Origin: Kitasatospora indigofera
GTDB taxonomy: Bacteria > Actinomycetota > Actinomycetes > Streptomycetales > Streptomycetaceae
NCBI RefSeq assembly: GCF_014655955.1
Contig: NZ_BNBO01000003.1
Location: 191,321-255,320 of the forward strand
Direction: 5' to 3'
DNA length: 64,000 bases
Shown piece by piece: positions 15,916 to 24,947 of this stretch. Below the pieces are notes generated by a model. That model worked only from the letters and a program-made list of their open reading frames with translations, made no database searches and had not been told where the DNA came from. The first letter of the stretch is position 1, and each line of letters opens with the position of its first letter. A program made the translations under genes and the position numbers.

Positions 15916-17639
15916 GCCGGACCGGCCTGCGGTGCGTCCGTCCCGCCCGGCGCCGTCCCGCCCGGGCCCGGAGGCCCGCCCCGGGCCGGTTCGCCGGCCG
16001 GGGCCGGCCGGTCGGCCTGGGCCGGGAGGCGGGGCGGGGCGCCGCGGGCCGGCTCCGGCACGCCGAGCGGGATGTCCGGGACCTCCCCGGCCCAGCCGCC
16101 GGGCGGCGGCAGCGCGGGCTGCCAGCCGTGCTCGCCGACCGCGGCGACCAGGGCCCGCACCATCACCGGGTCGAACTGGCTGCCCGCACAGCGCTCCAGC
16201 TCGGTGACCGCCTCGGCCACCGGGCGCCCGCGCCGGTACGAGCGGGTGGAGGTCATCGAGTCGAAGGCGTCCGCGACCGAGATGATCCGGGCGAACTCGG
16301 GGATCCCGTCCCCGGCCAGGCCGCTCGGGTAGCCCCGGCCGTCCATCCGCTCGTGGTGGTGCAGGATGCCGGCGTGCGCCTCGCCGAGGAAGGCGATCCC
16401 GCGGACCAGCTCGTACCCGTACACCGGGTGGACCTCGACCGCCCGCCGCTCCTCCTCGGTCAGCGGGCCGTTGCGGCGCAGCAGCTCGGTGGCGACGCCC
16501 AGCTTGCCGACGTCGTGCAGGATCCCGGCGAAGCGCAGGGTGCGCAGCCGCTCGGGCTCCATCCCCAGCTGGCGGGCGATCAGCACGGCGGCCCGGCCGA
16601 CCCGTTCGCTGTGCCCGCGGGTGTAGGCGTCCTTGATCTCGACCGCCTGCACCAGGGCCTGGACGGTCGCCTGGTGGGTGTCGCGCTCGCGGTGGCCCTG
16701 GGCCAGCACCCAGGCCGAGATGGTGAGCGGCAGCAGGGCGAGCAGCGCCGCGAAGGCACCGTACGGTCCCTGCCAGAGCACGGCGACCATCAGGGCGCCG
16801 GCCGCGTGCACCAGGACGGGCAGGCCGATCGCGGCGGTGGCGCCGCGGAGCAGGACGGCCGGCGGCCGGCGTTCGGCCAGCGCCAGCATGCCGCCCACCA
16901 GCACGCTGTTGACCAGGCAGAACACCGCGACGGCGGCGAAGGCGGGCAGCAGCGCCCCGGGGAAGCGCGAGCCGAGCAGCAGTCTGGGCCCGGCCAGCAG
17001 GTGGAAGGCCCCGGCGGCGGCGAAGGCGGAGAGCGCCAGCTGGGCGGCGTTCCAGCACCGGCGGGCGGCGGCGGGCGGGGCGGCGCCGGCGGCGAGCGCG
17101 GCCGGTACGGCCACCAGGGCGGCGGCGGCGGGCGGGAGCATCAGCAGCCCCGCGAAGAGCACCGGGAAGAAGGTGTAGGCGCCGGGCCGGGCCGGGGCGC
17201 GGCGGGGCGGGGGGCGGCGGCCGAGCAGCCGGGCCCGGGTGCGCAGGAGCATCTGCAGGCAGGGGGTGGGCAGGCCCTGGGCGACCGACTCCCAGCAGGC
17301 GTGCAGGAAGGCGAGCAGCCCGACCTTGGGCCAGTCGACCGGGGCGCCGAGCCAGCGGGGCAGCACGGCCGCTCCGGCGGGCAGCAGCGGCAGGGCGCAG
17401 CAGTACGCGACCAGCGGCAGGACGAGGGCGGGCAGGGCGACGAGGTAGCGGACGGCTCCGGCCGGCAGGTCCGGGCCAACAGTGTCGGTAGCGATCCCGG
17501 CCTCCCCCGCCGTCCTGGTCCACGCCGCCCTCGACGCGTCGGGTGGCGCGGCGGCGGGTTTCGTCAGGAGGATAGGCCTCCGCCCCGGCGTGGGGACGCA
17601 TGATCGCGGAATGGCCCTGCTGGCGCAGCCCCAACTCAC
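15912..17639 (-). CDS. Membrane-anchored HD-GYP domain phosphodiesterase
   Basis: A 575-residue protein: six or so membrane segments (about 64-310), a short linker, then an HD-GYP domain. GILHDVGKLG (H375, D376, K379), H404 and HHHERMDGRGYPSGL (427-441) complete the metal site and GYP motif, so hydrolysis of c-di-GMP or a related dinucleotide is likely. The membrane region probably senses an unknown signal. The GTG at 17639 is the most upstream plausible start; the first 60 residues look poorly conserved, so the start is uncertain. The downstream gene is a degenerate paralogue of similar layout, overlapping by ATGA, which suggests a working pair. Confidence 0.85.
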   Translation of the reverse strand: MSWGCASRAIPRSCVPTPGRRPILLTKPAAAPPDASRAAWTRTAGEAGIATDTVGPDLPAGAVRYLVALPALVLPLVAYCCALPLLPAGAAVLPRWLGAPVDWPKVGLLAFLHACWESVAQGLPTPCLQMLLRTRARLLGRRPPPRRAPARPGAYTFFPVLFAGLLMLPPAAAALVAVPAALAAGAAPPAAARRCWNAAQLALSAFAAAGAFHLLAGPRLLLGSRFPGALLPAFAAVAVFCLVNSVLVGGMLALAERRPPAVLLRGATAAIGLPVLVHAAGALMVAVLWQGPYGAFAALLALLPLTISAWVLAQGHRERDTHQATVQALVQAVEIKDAYTRGHSERVGRAAVLIARQLGMEPERLRTLRFAGILHDVGKLGVATELLRRNGPLTEEERRAVEVHPVYGYELVRGIAFLGEAHAGILHHHERMDGRGYPSGLAGDGIPEFARIISVADAFDSMTSTRSYRRGRPVAEAVTELERCAGSQFDPVMVRALVAAVGEHGWQPALPPPGGWAGEVPDIPLGVPEPARGAPPRLPAQADRPAPAGEPARGGPPGPGGTAPGGTDAPQAGPA

Positions 17640-17683
17640 CCGAACGAGTGAAACGGGTGGTCAGGGGTTCGCGGCCGGGCAGG

Positions 17684-17719
17684 CCGAAGGCCCCGGGAGC
17701 GTGCTCCCGGGGCCTTCGG
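17684..17719 (-). terminator. Terminator downstream of sigR-rsrA
   Basis: A near-perfect GC hairpin of about 16 bp (17684-17700 with 17703-17719) lies 190 bases past the rsrA stop and before the HD-GYP gene, ending the sigR-rsrA transcript. Confidence 0.75.
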
Positions 17720-17910
17720 TACGCCGGCTCGTCGTGGGGCGGTGTCGTGCCGGCGCCGTCCAGGGCCGCAGCGCGACCGGCCGCAGCGCGGAGGGGCAGC
17801 CCTGCGAGGGGCACGGCCCACCGTCAGGCGGGCCGTTCACCGCTCCGACGGGTCGGGCACCCCCGGGCCGGGCGGCCGGCGCGCGGGGCGTCGGCACGTC
17901 CGGCGGCCGG

Positions 17911-18306
17911 TCACTCCGACGCGCTGCTCGCCTCGGCGGCCGCGTACGGCGCCGACCGGGACTCGCGGGCGGGTGCGGGGGCGGGGGTGGGCTCGGCCGT
18001 CATCTCGACGGTCGTCTCGACCGTCACCACGAGGGCCTCGCCCGGGCGCTGCCCGGCCCGGATCGAGTCGATCCTGGCCAGCACCTTGCCGCGGAGGTCC
18101 GCCGGGGTGTCGTCGCAGCCGCAGGAGCGCTTGATCAGTGCCTTGATGGCCTGTTCGAGGCCGTACTTCTCCAGGCACGGCGAGCACTCGTCGAAGTGCA
18201 CGCGCAGCTTGGCGCAGTCGCCCTCGGCCATCTCGTTGTCGAGGAATTCGTAGAGGTGGTCGAGGACCTCGCCACACTCGGTGTCGTGCGGATCGCCGCA
18301 GCTCAT
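17911..18306 (-). CDS. rsrA: Zinc-binding anti-sigma factor RsrA
   Basis: A 131-residue redox switch that binds sigma-R and releases it on thiol oxidation. Residues C3, C11, H37, C41 and C44 sit where the S. coelicolor RsrA ligands and redox cysteines are found; HFDECSPC is the ZAS HxxxCxxC motif and SCGC (61-64) adds the C-terminal cysteines. The C-terminal third is an Ala/Pro/Glu-rich tail. Its ATG overlaps the sigR stop, the standard coupling that keeps sigma and anti-sigma in balance. Sigma-R, thioredoxin and mycothiol homeostasis form the known circuit. Confidence 0.95.
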   Translation of the reverse strand: MSCGDPHDTECGEVLDHLYEFLDNEMAEGDCAKLRVHFDECSPCLEKYGLEQAIKALIKRSCGCDDTPADLRGKVLARIDSIRAGQRPGEALVVTVETTVEMTAEPTPAPAPARESRSAPYAAAEASSASE

Positions 18307-19208
18307 GAGCCCGAGCCCTTCGCTTCCTGCCCTGCCCCGGTGCCGGCGGGGACGAGCCCGCGCTCACGGGCGTAGTCCTCCAGCATGCCGCGCAGCTGAC
18401 GGCGGCCACGGTGCAGCCGGGACATCACCGTACCGATGGGTGTACCCATGATGTCCGCGATCTCCTTGTACGCAAACCCCTCGACATCGGCGAGGTAGAC
18501 GGCGATGCGGAACTCCTCCGGGATGGCCTGGAGGGCGTCCTTCACGTCGCTGTCGGGCAGGTGGTCGAGTGCCTGGGTCTCCGCCGAACGCAGGCCGGTC
18601 GACATGTGCGACTCGGCCCGGGCGAGCTGCCAGTCCTCGATCTCCTCGGCCGCCGTGCGCTGGGGTTCCCGCTGCTTCTTGCGGTACGAGTTGATGAAGG
18701 TGTTGGTGAGGATGCGGTACAGCCAGGCCTTGAGGTTGGTGCCCTCACGGAACTGGTGGAAGGACGCGTACGCCTTGGCGAACGCCTCCTGGAGCAGGTC
18801 CTCCGCGTCGGCGGGGTTGCGGGTCATCCGCAGCGCCGCCGAGTACATCGGGTCCAGGTAGCCCAGGGCGTCGCGCTCGAAGCGCTCCCGCCGGGCCTCC
18901 TCGCTCTCCTCCGCGGACACCCGGAAGGTGTCCTCACCGATCGCCTCGGCCAGCTCCTCGCCGGTGAGCGCCTCACCTGTGGGCACGCCCTCGCGCGGGT
19001 CCGTACCCGGATCGGCCTCGTGCTCGGTCCCGACGACCGGACCCACCTCCTCGGCATAACGGGCATGGCCCACGGTGGGCCGTCCCGAAATGGAGGATAT
19101 CGGGCTGACGGGCTTCTCGCCCGCGACAAGCCACTCGGACCAGGACGGGACGAAGCCGTTCTCGACCGCGCGCTCGTCAGGCCGCTCGGGGCACACGATC
19201 GAACCCAT
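18303..19208 (-). CDS. sigR: ECF sigma factor SigR (with N-terminally extended isoform)
   Basis: Directs the thiol-oxidative and electrophile stress regulon. Region 2 ([26 protein letters not shown], split across helices) and region 4 ([25 protein letters not shown]) are typical of group ECF12. The ATG at 19208 gives 301 residues, the long form. In-frame GTG codons at 19046 and 18986 would give 247 or 227 residues for the normal form; neither has well-spaced Shine-Dalgarno. S. coelicolor is known to make a stable sigma-R and an unstable sigma-R' with a 55-residue extension from an upstream sigma-R-dependent promoter. The extension from 19208 to 19046 is 54 residues, and a consensus sigma-R promoter lies just upstream. 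Confidence 0.94.
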   Translation of the reverse strand: MGSIVCPERPDERAVENGFVPSWSEWLVAGEKPVSPISSISGRPTVGHARYAEEVGPVVGTEHEADPGTDPREGVPTGEALTGEELAEAIGEDTFRVSAEESEEARRERFERDALGYLDPMYSAALRMTRNPADAEDLLQEAFAKAYASFHQFREGTNLKAWLYRILTNTFINSYRKKQREPQRTAAEEIEDWQLARAESHMSTGLRSAETQALDHLPDSDVKDALQAIPEEFRIAVYLADVEGFAYKEIADIMGTPIGTVMSRLHRGRRQLRGMLEDYARERGLVPAGTGAGQEAKGSGS

Positions 19209-19251
19209 CTGCACTTGCCTTTCCACCGGGACTGAAGCTGACGAGGGTGAC

Positions 19252-19277
19252 AACCATGCCGCCCTCGCCCGCATTCC
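19252..19277 (-). promoter_or_regulatory. Sigma-R-dependent autoregulatory promoter of sigR
   Basis: On the minus strand GGAAT (19277-19273), exactly 18 bases, then GTT (19254-19252): a perfect match to the published sigma-R consensus. The expected start of transcription is about 40 bases before the ATG at 19208, so the mRNA can encode the extended isoform. Confidence 0.88.
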
Positions 19278-19384
19278 CGGGCATTCCGGCCGCCCGGCCG
19301 GTACGCCCCGGGGTCCGCCCCGGACCGGGCGCCGCGCGGTTCACGACCGGCCCGGGACCGGTTCGGGTGCGGTTCGGGCGCGGG

Positions 19385-20044
19385 TCAGGAGGGCCGTCCG
19401 ACCAGTCCCAGGACCCAGGCGCCGACCGCGTCCGTGATCGTCTCCAGCACCTCGGCCTGCCCGACCGGCGCCCGCTTGGGCACCTCGAAACCGTGGCTCC
19501 CGTACGGCACGGCCACCAGCCGCTGCCCGGCCGGCAGCTCGGGGAACTCGGCCGGCCCGCCGAAGGGGTCCGCCACGCTCTGCACCACCAGGGCCGGCAA
19601 CCCGCACTCCAGCAGCTCCCCGGCCCGGCTCTTCTCCGGCCTGCCCGGGGGATGCAGCGGGAAGGCCAGCGCCAGCACGCCGACCGCCCCGGTCGCCGCT
19701 CCCGTCCGGCAGGCGACCCGGGCCCCGGCGCTGCGGCCGCCCGCCACCACCGGCAGGCCCTGTTCCGCCAGCACGGCCGCGACCGGGAGCCAGCCCGCGT
19801 CCAGGGTCTTCGGCGCCGGCGCGAGCCGCTTGCCCGCCACCCGCCAGGGCTGCTCGACGAGCGCCACGGTGATCCCCAGCGGCGGCAGCGCGGCGGCCAG
19901 CGCCTGGAGGTCACGGGCCTCGATCCCGCCGCCGGCGCCGTGGCCGAGGGCGAGCAGCGCCTTCGCGGGGCCGCGGGCCGGGGCGTAGCTGATCCGGGCG
20001 TCACCGGCGGGGGTGGGGACGAGGACGGGGTCGGTGGTCTGCAT
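19385..20044 (-). CDS. Alpha/beta hydrolase of the KANL3/Tex30 type
   Basis: A 219-residue soluble hydrolase. LLALGHGAGGG forms the oxyanion region, GGRSAGAR is the nucleophile elbow (GxSxG), and YGSHGFEVP supplies the catalytic His. VVQSVADPFGGP is the usual strand before the acidic residue. The size and these motifs fit the dienelactone-hydrolase/KANL3-Tex30 group, whose substrates are mostly unknown. The ATG at 20044 has GGAG nine bases upstream; the longer reading frame upstream is a purine-tract translation and is not used. Confidence 0.8.
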   Translation of the reverse strand: MQTTDPVLVPTPAGDARISYAPARGPAKALLALGHGAGGGIEARDLQALAAALPPLGITVALVEQPWRVAGKRLAPAPKTLDAGWLPVAAVLAEQGLPVVAGGRSAGARVACRTGAATGAVGVLALAFPLHPPGRPEKSRAGELLECGLPALVVQSVADPFGGPAEFPELPAGQRLVAVPYGSHGFEVPKRAPVGQAEVLETITDAVGAWVLGLVGRPS

Positions 20045-20095
20045 GGCGCGGGGCTCCGTACCGGGGCGGCCCGGCTGGACCGGGCGGGAGAGAGG

Positions 20096-20211
20096 GGACC
20101 GGGCTGGACGAGGACGGGACGAGGAGGAGGGGAGGAGGGGGGACGCGGAGGAGAGGGGCGGAGGAGGGCGGGAGGGCGGACGCGGAGGAGAGGACGGGAG
20201 GGCGGAACCGC
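20096..20211 (+). repeat. Polypurine (GA-rich) tract
   Basis: About 115 bases of almost uninterrupted G and A on the plus strand, built from GAGGAGGGG/GGACGCGGAGGAGAGG-like imperfect repeats, between two leftward genes. Such tracts can form triplex or G-quadruplex structures. No gene or promoter is visible in it. Confidence 0.7.
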
Positions 20212-20228
20212 TCAGCACGCGGAACGGC

Positions 20229-20981
20229 TCAGAACAAGGTGGTGACCAGTTCCTCGGCGTCCAGCGGCCGGACCAGCTCGGGCCCGTCGTTGCGGATGCT
20301 GCCGACGGCGGCCGCCACCGGCGCCGCGAGCAGCGCGCCCGGGGCCGGCGGGACGAGCAGCGGCAGCAGCTCGTCCGGGTCGCTCAGCCGGGGGTCGAGC
20401 CAGTCGTCGAAGGCGGCCGGGTCGAGGAAGAGCGGCATCCGCTCGTGGATCGGGGCCAGCGTCTCCTCGGCGGCCGTGGTGACGATGCTGCAGGTCACCA
20501 GCCAGGCCTCGGGGTGGCCGGCCGGGTGCGCACGGTCGCGCCAGAACTCGTAGACGCCGGCCAGCGCCAGCACGCCGCCGTCCGCGCGGCTGACGAAGTA
20601 CGGCTGCTTGGGCGGCCGGCTGCCGCCGCCGGGGAGGGTCTGCCACTCGAAGTAGCCGTCGACCGGGACGATGCAGCGCCGGGAGGCGAAGGCCTGCCGG
20701 TAGGAGGGCTTCTCGTGGATCGTCTCGGCCCGGGCGTTGATCATCTTGACCGCCGACTCCGGGGACTTCGCCCAGGCCGGCACCAGCCCCCAGCGCAGCA
20801 CCCGCAGCTGGCGCACCGGCCGCGTGCCGCCCTTGGGCAGGCGCTCCAGCACCGCGAAGGCGGCCCGGGTCGGCGGGACGTTCCAGCTGGGGGCCAGCGT
20901 CTCGGCCGGGTCCCACTGCTCGACGCCGAAGATCTCGACCAGGTCCTCGGGCTTGGTGGTGGAGGCGAAGCGACCGCACAT
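20229..20981 (-). CDS. SRAP-domain (YedK/HMCES) abasic-site protein
   Basis: A 250-residue SOS-response-associated peptidase. It begins MCGRF, so after Met removal Cys2 can form the thiazolidine crosslink to abasic sites in single-stranded DNA. WGLVPAWAK, INARAETI, CIVPVDGYFEW and IHERMP are the diagnostic blocks with the catalytic Asn, Glu and His. The family shields abasic sites during replication. There is no clear partner next door; the gene is divergent from the M50-like gene. Confidence 0.95.
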   Translation of the reverse strand: MCGRFASTTKPEDLVEIFGVEQWDPAETLAPSWNVPPTRAAFAVLERLPKGGTRPVRQLRVLRWGLVPAWAKSPESAVKMINARAETIHEKPSYRQAFASRRCIVPVDGYFEWQTLPGGGSRPPKQPYFVSRADGGVLALAGVYEFWRDRAHPAGHPEAWLVTCSIVTTAAEETLAPIHERMPLFLDPAAFDDWLDPRLSDPDELLPLLVPPAPGALLAAPVAAAVGSIRNDGPELVRPLDAEELVTTLF

Positions 20982-21176
20982 CCCGTCAGCTTGCCACGCG
21001 GGCCGCTTTCACCACTTCCTCATCCACGGATCAGAACCGACGGCTACCCGGGCACCGTCCTGGCATGGGAGGCTGCCACCCCGACGGGCGCCGGACCGGC
21101 CCCCGCACCGACCCCGGCACCGGCACCGAGCCGGACGGCACCGTGACGAGCACGACCGGAGGCGAGACCCGCAGGC

Positions 21177-21905
21177 ATGGACGGACACAGCATCGCCGAG
21201 GTGTGGGACCGCGTCCTCGGCACCCAGCCCGCCCCGCCGCAGTGGATCGCGCTCGGCAGCGCCGGCCTCGCCCTGCTCGCCGTGCTGCCGCAGCCGGTCT
21301 GGCGGATCACCCGCAACGTGGTGACCATCGCGCACGAGGGCGGCCACGGCCTGACCGCGCTGCTCACCGGCCGCCGGCTCTCCGGCATCCGGCTGCACTC
21401 GGACACCTCGGGCTTGACCGTGTCCTCCGGGAAGCCCACCGGTCCCGGCATGATCCTCACCGCCGCGGCCGGCTACACCGCGCCCTCGCTGCTGGGCCTG
21501 GGCGGGGCCGCGCTGCTGGCGGCCGGCCACACCACCGCGCTGCTGTGGATCTCGATCGCCCTGCTGGCCGGCCTGCTGATCATGATCAGGAACGCCTTCG
21601 GGCTGCTCTCGGTGGTGGCCACCGGCGCCGCGTTCTTCCTGGTCTCCTGGTACGGCAGCAGCGAGCTGCAGGGCGCCTTCGCCTACCTCGGCGTCTGGTT
21701 CCTGCTGCTCGGCGGGGTCCGCCCGGTCGCCGAGCTGCAGCGCAAGCGCCGGCACGGCGGCGCGCGCGACTCGGACGCGGACCAGCTGGCCCGGCTGACC
21801 GGCGTCGCCGCGCTCGTCTGGGTGACCGTCTTCCTGGTGGTGGCCCTCGCCTGCCTGGGCCTGGGCGGCAGCTGGCTGGTCGGTCCCGTCCCGCCATTCG
21901 GGTAG
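21177..21905 (+). CDS. M50-like integral membrane metalloprotease
   Basis: A 242-residue protein with about six membrane segments. [14 protein letters not shown] carries HExxH inside the membrane, as in site-2 protease relatives (M50B-like). The second metal ligand motif is less clear: the family's later Asp may lie in LIMIRNAFG or nearby. Conserved singletons of this kind are common in actinobacteria; substrates are unknown. It is divergent from the SRAP gene and 40 bases upstream of aroA. Confidence 0.8.
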   Translation: MDGHSIAEVWDRVLGTQPAPPQWIALGSAGLALLAVLPQPVWRITRNVVTIAHEGGHGLTALLTGRRLSGIRLHSDTSGLTVSSGKPTGPGMILTAAAGYTAPSLLGLGGAALLAAGHTTALLWISIALLAGLLIMIRNAFGLLSVVATGAAFFLVSWYGSSELQGAFAYLGVWFLLLGGVRPVAELQRKRRHGGARDSDADQLARLTGVAALVWVTVFLVVALACLGLGGSWLVGPVPPFG

Positions 21906-21932
21906 GCGCGGAGGCCCTCCCCGTACGGCCCC

Positions 21933-21938
21933 TAAACT
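21933..21938 (+). promoter_or_regulatory. Putative -10 of aroA (leaderless)
   Basis: TAAACT ends seven bases before the aroA ATG and no Shine-Dalgarno is present. A good -35 is not visible. This suggests a leaderless aroA-rsgA transcript. Confidence 0.45.
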
Positions 21939-21945
21939 GGCCCCT

Positions 21946-23277
21946 ATGACCGACACCCTGTGGCCCGCCCCCGTCGCGACCACCGCCGTTGACGCGACCG
22001 TGACCATCCCCGGCTCCAAGTCGGTCACCAACCGAGCGCTGCTGCTGGCCGCGCTGGCCGGCGAGCCCGGCTGGGTGCGCCGCCCGCTGCGCAGCCGCGA
22101 CTCCCAGCTGATGGCCGACGGCCTGCGGGCGCTCGGCGTCGGCATCGAGGAGACGGTCAACAACGCGACCGGCGGCAGCGGCGGCGGCGAGGCCTGGCGG
22201 GTCATCCCGGCGCCGGTGCTGCGTGGCCCGGCCCGGATCGACGTGGGCAACGCCGGCACCGTGATGCGCTTCCTGCCGCCGCTCGCGGTGCTGGCCGACG
22301 GCCCGGTGCACTTCGACGGCGACCCGCGCTCCTACGAGCGCCCCCAGCACGGTGTGATCAACGCCCTGCGCGCACTGGGGGCCCGGATCGACGACGGGGG
22401 GCGCGGGTCGTTCCCGCTGACCGTGCACGGCTCGGGCGCGCTGGACGGCGGGCCGGTCGAGCTGGACGCCTCGTCCTCCTCCCAGTTCGTGTCCGCGCTG
22501 CTGCTCTCCGGCGCCCGCTACAACCAGGGAGTGGAGGTGCGGCACGTCGGCGGCCCGGTGCCCTCGCTGCCGCACATCCGGATGACCGTGGAGATGCTGC
22601 GGCTGGCCGGCGTGCAGGTCGACGCCCCCGAGGACGGCGGCGAGAAGGACGTCTGGCGGGTCACCCCCGGCGCCCTGCTCGGCCGCGACATGGTGGTCGA
22701 GCCGGACCTCTCCAACGCCGCGCCGTTCTTCGCCGCCGCGCTGGTGACCGGCGGCCGGGTGACCGTCCGCGACTGGCCGGCCCACACCACCCAGCCGGGC
22801 GACCAGCTGCGCGAGATCTACACCCGGATGGGCGGCTCGTGCCGCTTCACCGACGAGGGCCTGGAGTTCACCGGCACCGGCAAGATCCACGGCATCGAGG
22901 CCGACCTGCACGACGTCGGCGAGCTCACCCCGGTGATCGCGGCCGTGGCGGCGCTGGCCGACTCCGAGTCCCACCTGTACGGCATCGCCCACCTGCGCCT
23001 GCACGAGACCGACCGCCTGGCCGCGCTGGTCAAGGAGCTGAACGACCTCGGCGGCGACGTCACCGAGACCGAGGACGGCCTGCGGATCCGCCCGCGCCCC
23101 CTGCACGGCGGTGTCTTCCACACCTACGAGGACCACCGGCTGGCCACCGCCGCCGCCGTGGTCGGCCTGGCCGTCGAGGGGGTGGAGGTGGAGAACATCG
23201 CCACCACCGCGAAGACCCTGCCGGACTTCCCGCAGATGTGGCTGGACCTCCTCACGGGGGCGGCGGCGAGGGCCTGA
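21946..23277 (+). CDS. aroA: 3-phosphoshikimate 1-carboxyvinyltransferase (EPSP synthase)
   Basis: Joins shikimate-3-phosphate and PEP in the sixth step of chorismate synthesis. The 443-residue protein has [17 protein letters not shown] at the N-terminus, [27 protein letters not shown], and [13 protein letters not shown] plus [14 protein letters not shown] at the C-terminus. In the PEP/glyphosate loop it has Val and Phe where E. coli has Ala98 and Pro101 (GNAGTAMRP). As I recall, other actinobacterial enzymes also differ here. rsgA follows after 16 bases, so the two are probably cotranscribed. Confidence 0.96.
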   Translation: MTDTLWPAPVATTAVDATVTIPGSKSVTNRALLLAALAGEPGWVRRPLRSRDSQLMADGLRALGVGIEETVNNATGGSGGGEAWRVIPAPVLRGPARIDVGNAGTVMRFLPPLAVLADGPVHFDGDPRSYERPQHGVINALRALGARIDDGGRGSFPLTVHGSGALDGGPVELDASSSSQFVSALLLSGARYNQGVEVRHVGGPVPSLPHIRMTVEMLRLAGVQVDAPEDGGEKDVWRVTPGALLGRDMVVEPDLSNAAPFFAAALVTGGRVTVRDWPAHTTQPGDQLREIYTRMGGSCRFTDEGLEFTGTGKIHGIEADLHDVGELTPVIAAVAALADSESHLYGIAHLRLHETDRLAALVKELNDLGGDVTETEDGLRIRPRPLHGGVFHTYEDHRLATAAAVVGLAVEGVEVENIATTAKTLPDFPQMWLDLLTGAAARA

Positions 23278-23293
23278 GCGGAGACTTGAGCAC

Positions 23294-24349
23294 ATGCGCC
23301 GCTACGGCAAGGACGCCGACGAGGACGACATCCGCAACCGCCCGGGCCGCAAGGGTTCCCGGCCGCGGACCCGGATCCGCCCCACGCACGACGACGCCGC
23401 GGAAGGGATGATCCTCACCGTCGACCGCGGCAGGCTGACCTGCCTGGTCGACGCGGGGACGAAGAACGAGCGCGAGATCGTGGCGATGAAGGCCCGTGAG
23501 CTGGGGCGCAAGGGCGTGGTGGTGGGCGATGTCGTCAACATCGTCGGCGACCTCTCCGGCGAGCCGGACACGCTGGCCCGGATCGTCCGGGTGGAGGAGC
23601 GCACCTCGGTGCTGCGCCGGACCGCCGACGACGACGACCCGTACGAGCGGATCGTCGTCGCCAACGCCCAGCAGCTGGCCATCGTCACGGCGCTGGCCGA
23701 CCCGGAGCCCCGGCCCCGGCTGATCGACCGCTGCCTGGTGGCGGCGTACGACGCGGGCATGGAGCCGATCCTGGTGCTCACCAAGTCCGACCTGGCGCCG
23801 GCCGGGCCGCTGCTGGAGTCGTACGCGCCGCTCGGCATCACCTACGTGGTGACCCGGCGGGACGAGCTGGCCACCGAGGGCGCCGAGGCGGTCCGGGCGC
23901 ATCTGCGCGGGCGGTCGACGGTGTTCATCGGCCACTCCGGGGTGGGCAAGACCACCCTGGTCAACGCCCTCGTCCCGCTGCACCAGCGGAGCACCGGCGT
24001 GGTCAACGCGGTGACCGGCCGCGGCCGGCACACCACCGTCTCCGCGCTGGCCCTGCGGCTGCCGCCGCCGCCCGGCGTGAAGCCCGGCTCGAAGAAGGCG
24101 CTGGACCCGGGCTGGGTGATCGACACCCCGGGCTTCCGCTCGTTCGGGCTCTCGCACATCGACCCGTCCCGGGTGATCCACGCCTTCCCCGACCTGGAGC
24201 CGGGCACCGTCGACTGCCCGCGGGCCTGCAGCCACGACGAGAAGGACTGCGCGCTGGACGCCTGGGTCGCGGACGGCCACGCCGACCAGGCCCGGCTGTA
24301 CTCGCTGCGGCGGCTGCTCTCCTCCAAGGACACCCGGGACGGCGACTGA
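23294..24349 (+). CDS. rsgA: Ribosome small-subunit-dependent GTPase A
   Basis: A circularly permuted GTPase that checks late 30S assembly. The 351-residue protein shows the permuted order: G4 (VLTKSD), G1 (GHSGVGKTTL), then G3 (DTPGF), after an N-terminal OB-fold-like domain. The C-terminal zinc knuckle is DCPRACSHDEKDCAL. The N-terminal 30 residues are highly charged, fitting RNA contact. Its ATG lies 16 bases after the aroA stop with GGAG upstream. A hairpin follows the stop. Confidence 0.95.
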   Translation: MRRYGKDADEDDIRNRPGRKGSRPRTRIRPTHDDAAEGMILTVDRGRLTCLVDAGTKNEREIVAMKARELGRKGVVVGDVVNIVGDLSGEPDTLARIVRVEERTSVLRRTADDDDPYERIVVANAQQLAIVTALADPEPRPRLIDRCLVAAYDAGMEPILVLTKSDLAPAGPLLESYAPLGITYVVTRRDELATEGAEAVRAHLRGRSTVFIGHSGVGKTTLVNALVPLHQRSTGVVNAVTGRGRHTTVSALALRLPPPPGVKPGSKKALDPGWVIDTPGFRSFGLSHIDPSRVIHAFPDLEPGTVDCPRACSHDEKDCALDAWVADGHADQARLYSLRRLLSSKDTRDGD

Positions 24350-24364
24350 CCGGCGGTCACCAGG

Positions 24365-24389
24365 GGGTCCGCACGACCGGTGCGGGCCC
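24365..24389 (+). terminator. Short hairpin after rsgA
   Basis: A 10-bp stem (24365-24374 with 24380-24389, one G-U pair) and five-base loop lie 16 bases past the rsgA stop. It probably terminates aroA-rsgA. Confidence 0.55.
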
Positions 24390-24520
24390 CGGCGTCACGC
24401 CCGGGAGCCGGTCCCGTCCGGATTGCGGTGCGCCGCGAGGTGTCGGAGCGGCCCGCTCTGGTGATCATAGGAAAGTCGGCCGTACCGGCCCGACCCGTCG
24501 ATCGACAGGGAGTCAGCGCG

Positions 24521-24844
24521 ATGGCATGGGCCTTGGTGATCCTCGCCGGCCTGCTGGAGACAGGTTTCGCGATCAACCTGAAACTCAGTGAGGGCTTCAC
24601 CAAGCTCTGGCCCACCATCGGCTTCTGCGCCTTCGCCCTCGGCAGCTTCGGCCTCCTCACGCTCTCCCTGAAGAGCCTGCCGGTGGGCAGCGCCTACGCG
24701 GTCTGGACCGGCATCGGCGCGGCCGGCACCGCGATCTACGGCATGGTCTTCCTCGAAGAGTCCTCCTCCGTCCTCAAGCTGGTCTCGATCAGCCTGGTGA
24801 TCGCCGGCGTGGTCGGCCTGCAGCTCAGCGGCAGCGGGCACTGA
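24521..24844 (+). CDS. Small multidrug resistance family exporter, SugE/Gdx-like
   Basis: A 107-residue, four-helix inner-membrane protein. The essential membrane Glu is in GLLETGF of helix 1. [22 protein letters not shown] in the middle closely follows the E. coli SugE/Gdx sequence, and the GFT and LWP residues after helix 1 also fit. Gdx proteins export guanidinium in exchange for protons, so guanidinium is the likeliest substrate. Many Gdx genes are controlled by guanidine riboswitches; I saw no clear match in the 170 bases upstream. GGGAG lies eight bases before the ATG. A dimer is required for function, and only one copy is present here. Confidence 0.9.
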   Translation: MAWALVILAGLLETGFAINLKLSEGFTKLWPTIGFCAFALGSFGLLTLSLKSLPVGSAYAVWTGIGAAGTAIYGMVFLEESSSVLKLVSISLVIAGVVGLQLSGSGH

Positions 24845-24947
24845 TCCGGCCGGCCCTGCGGCCCCCGGCGCGGCCGCCCCGCGACACGGTTGTCCGGCAA
24901 CCGGGCCCGACTGTCGGGATGCCGGGCACCTCGCTACTGTTTCGACC

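Noticed and set aside
14446..17814. A 1122-codon minus-strand frame spanning both HD genes
   Set aside because: Only its 3' part (to 15915) has a coding-type protein; the rest is a frame-shifted reading of the intact HD-GYP gene with Arg/Pro/Ala-rich sequence.
24350..24520. Guanidine riboswitch before the SugE/Gdx-like gene
   Set aside because: I looked for guanidine-I, -II and -III core motifs and saw none I could align. A covariance-model search would settle it.
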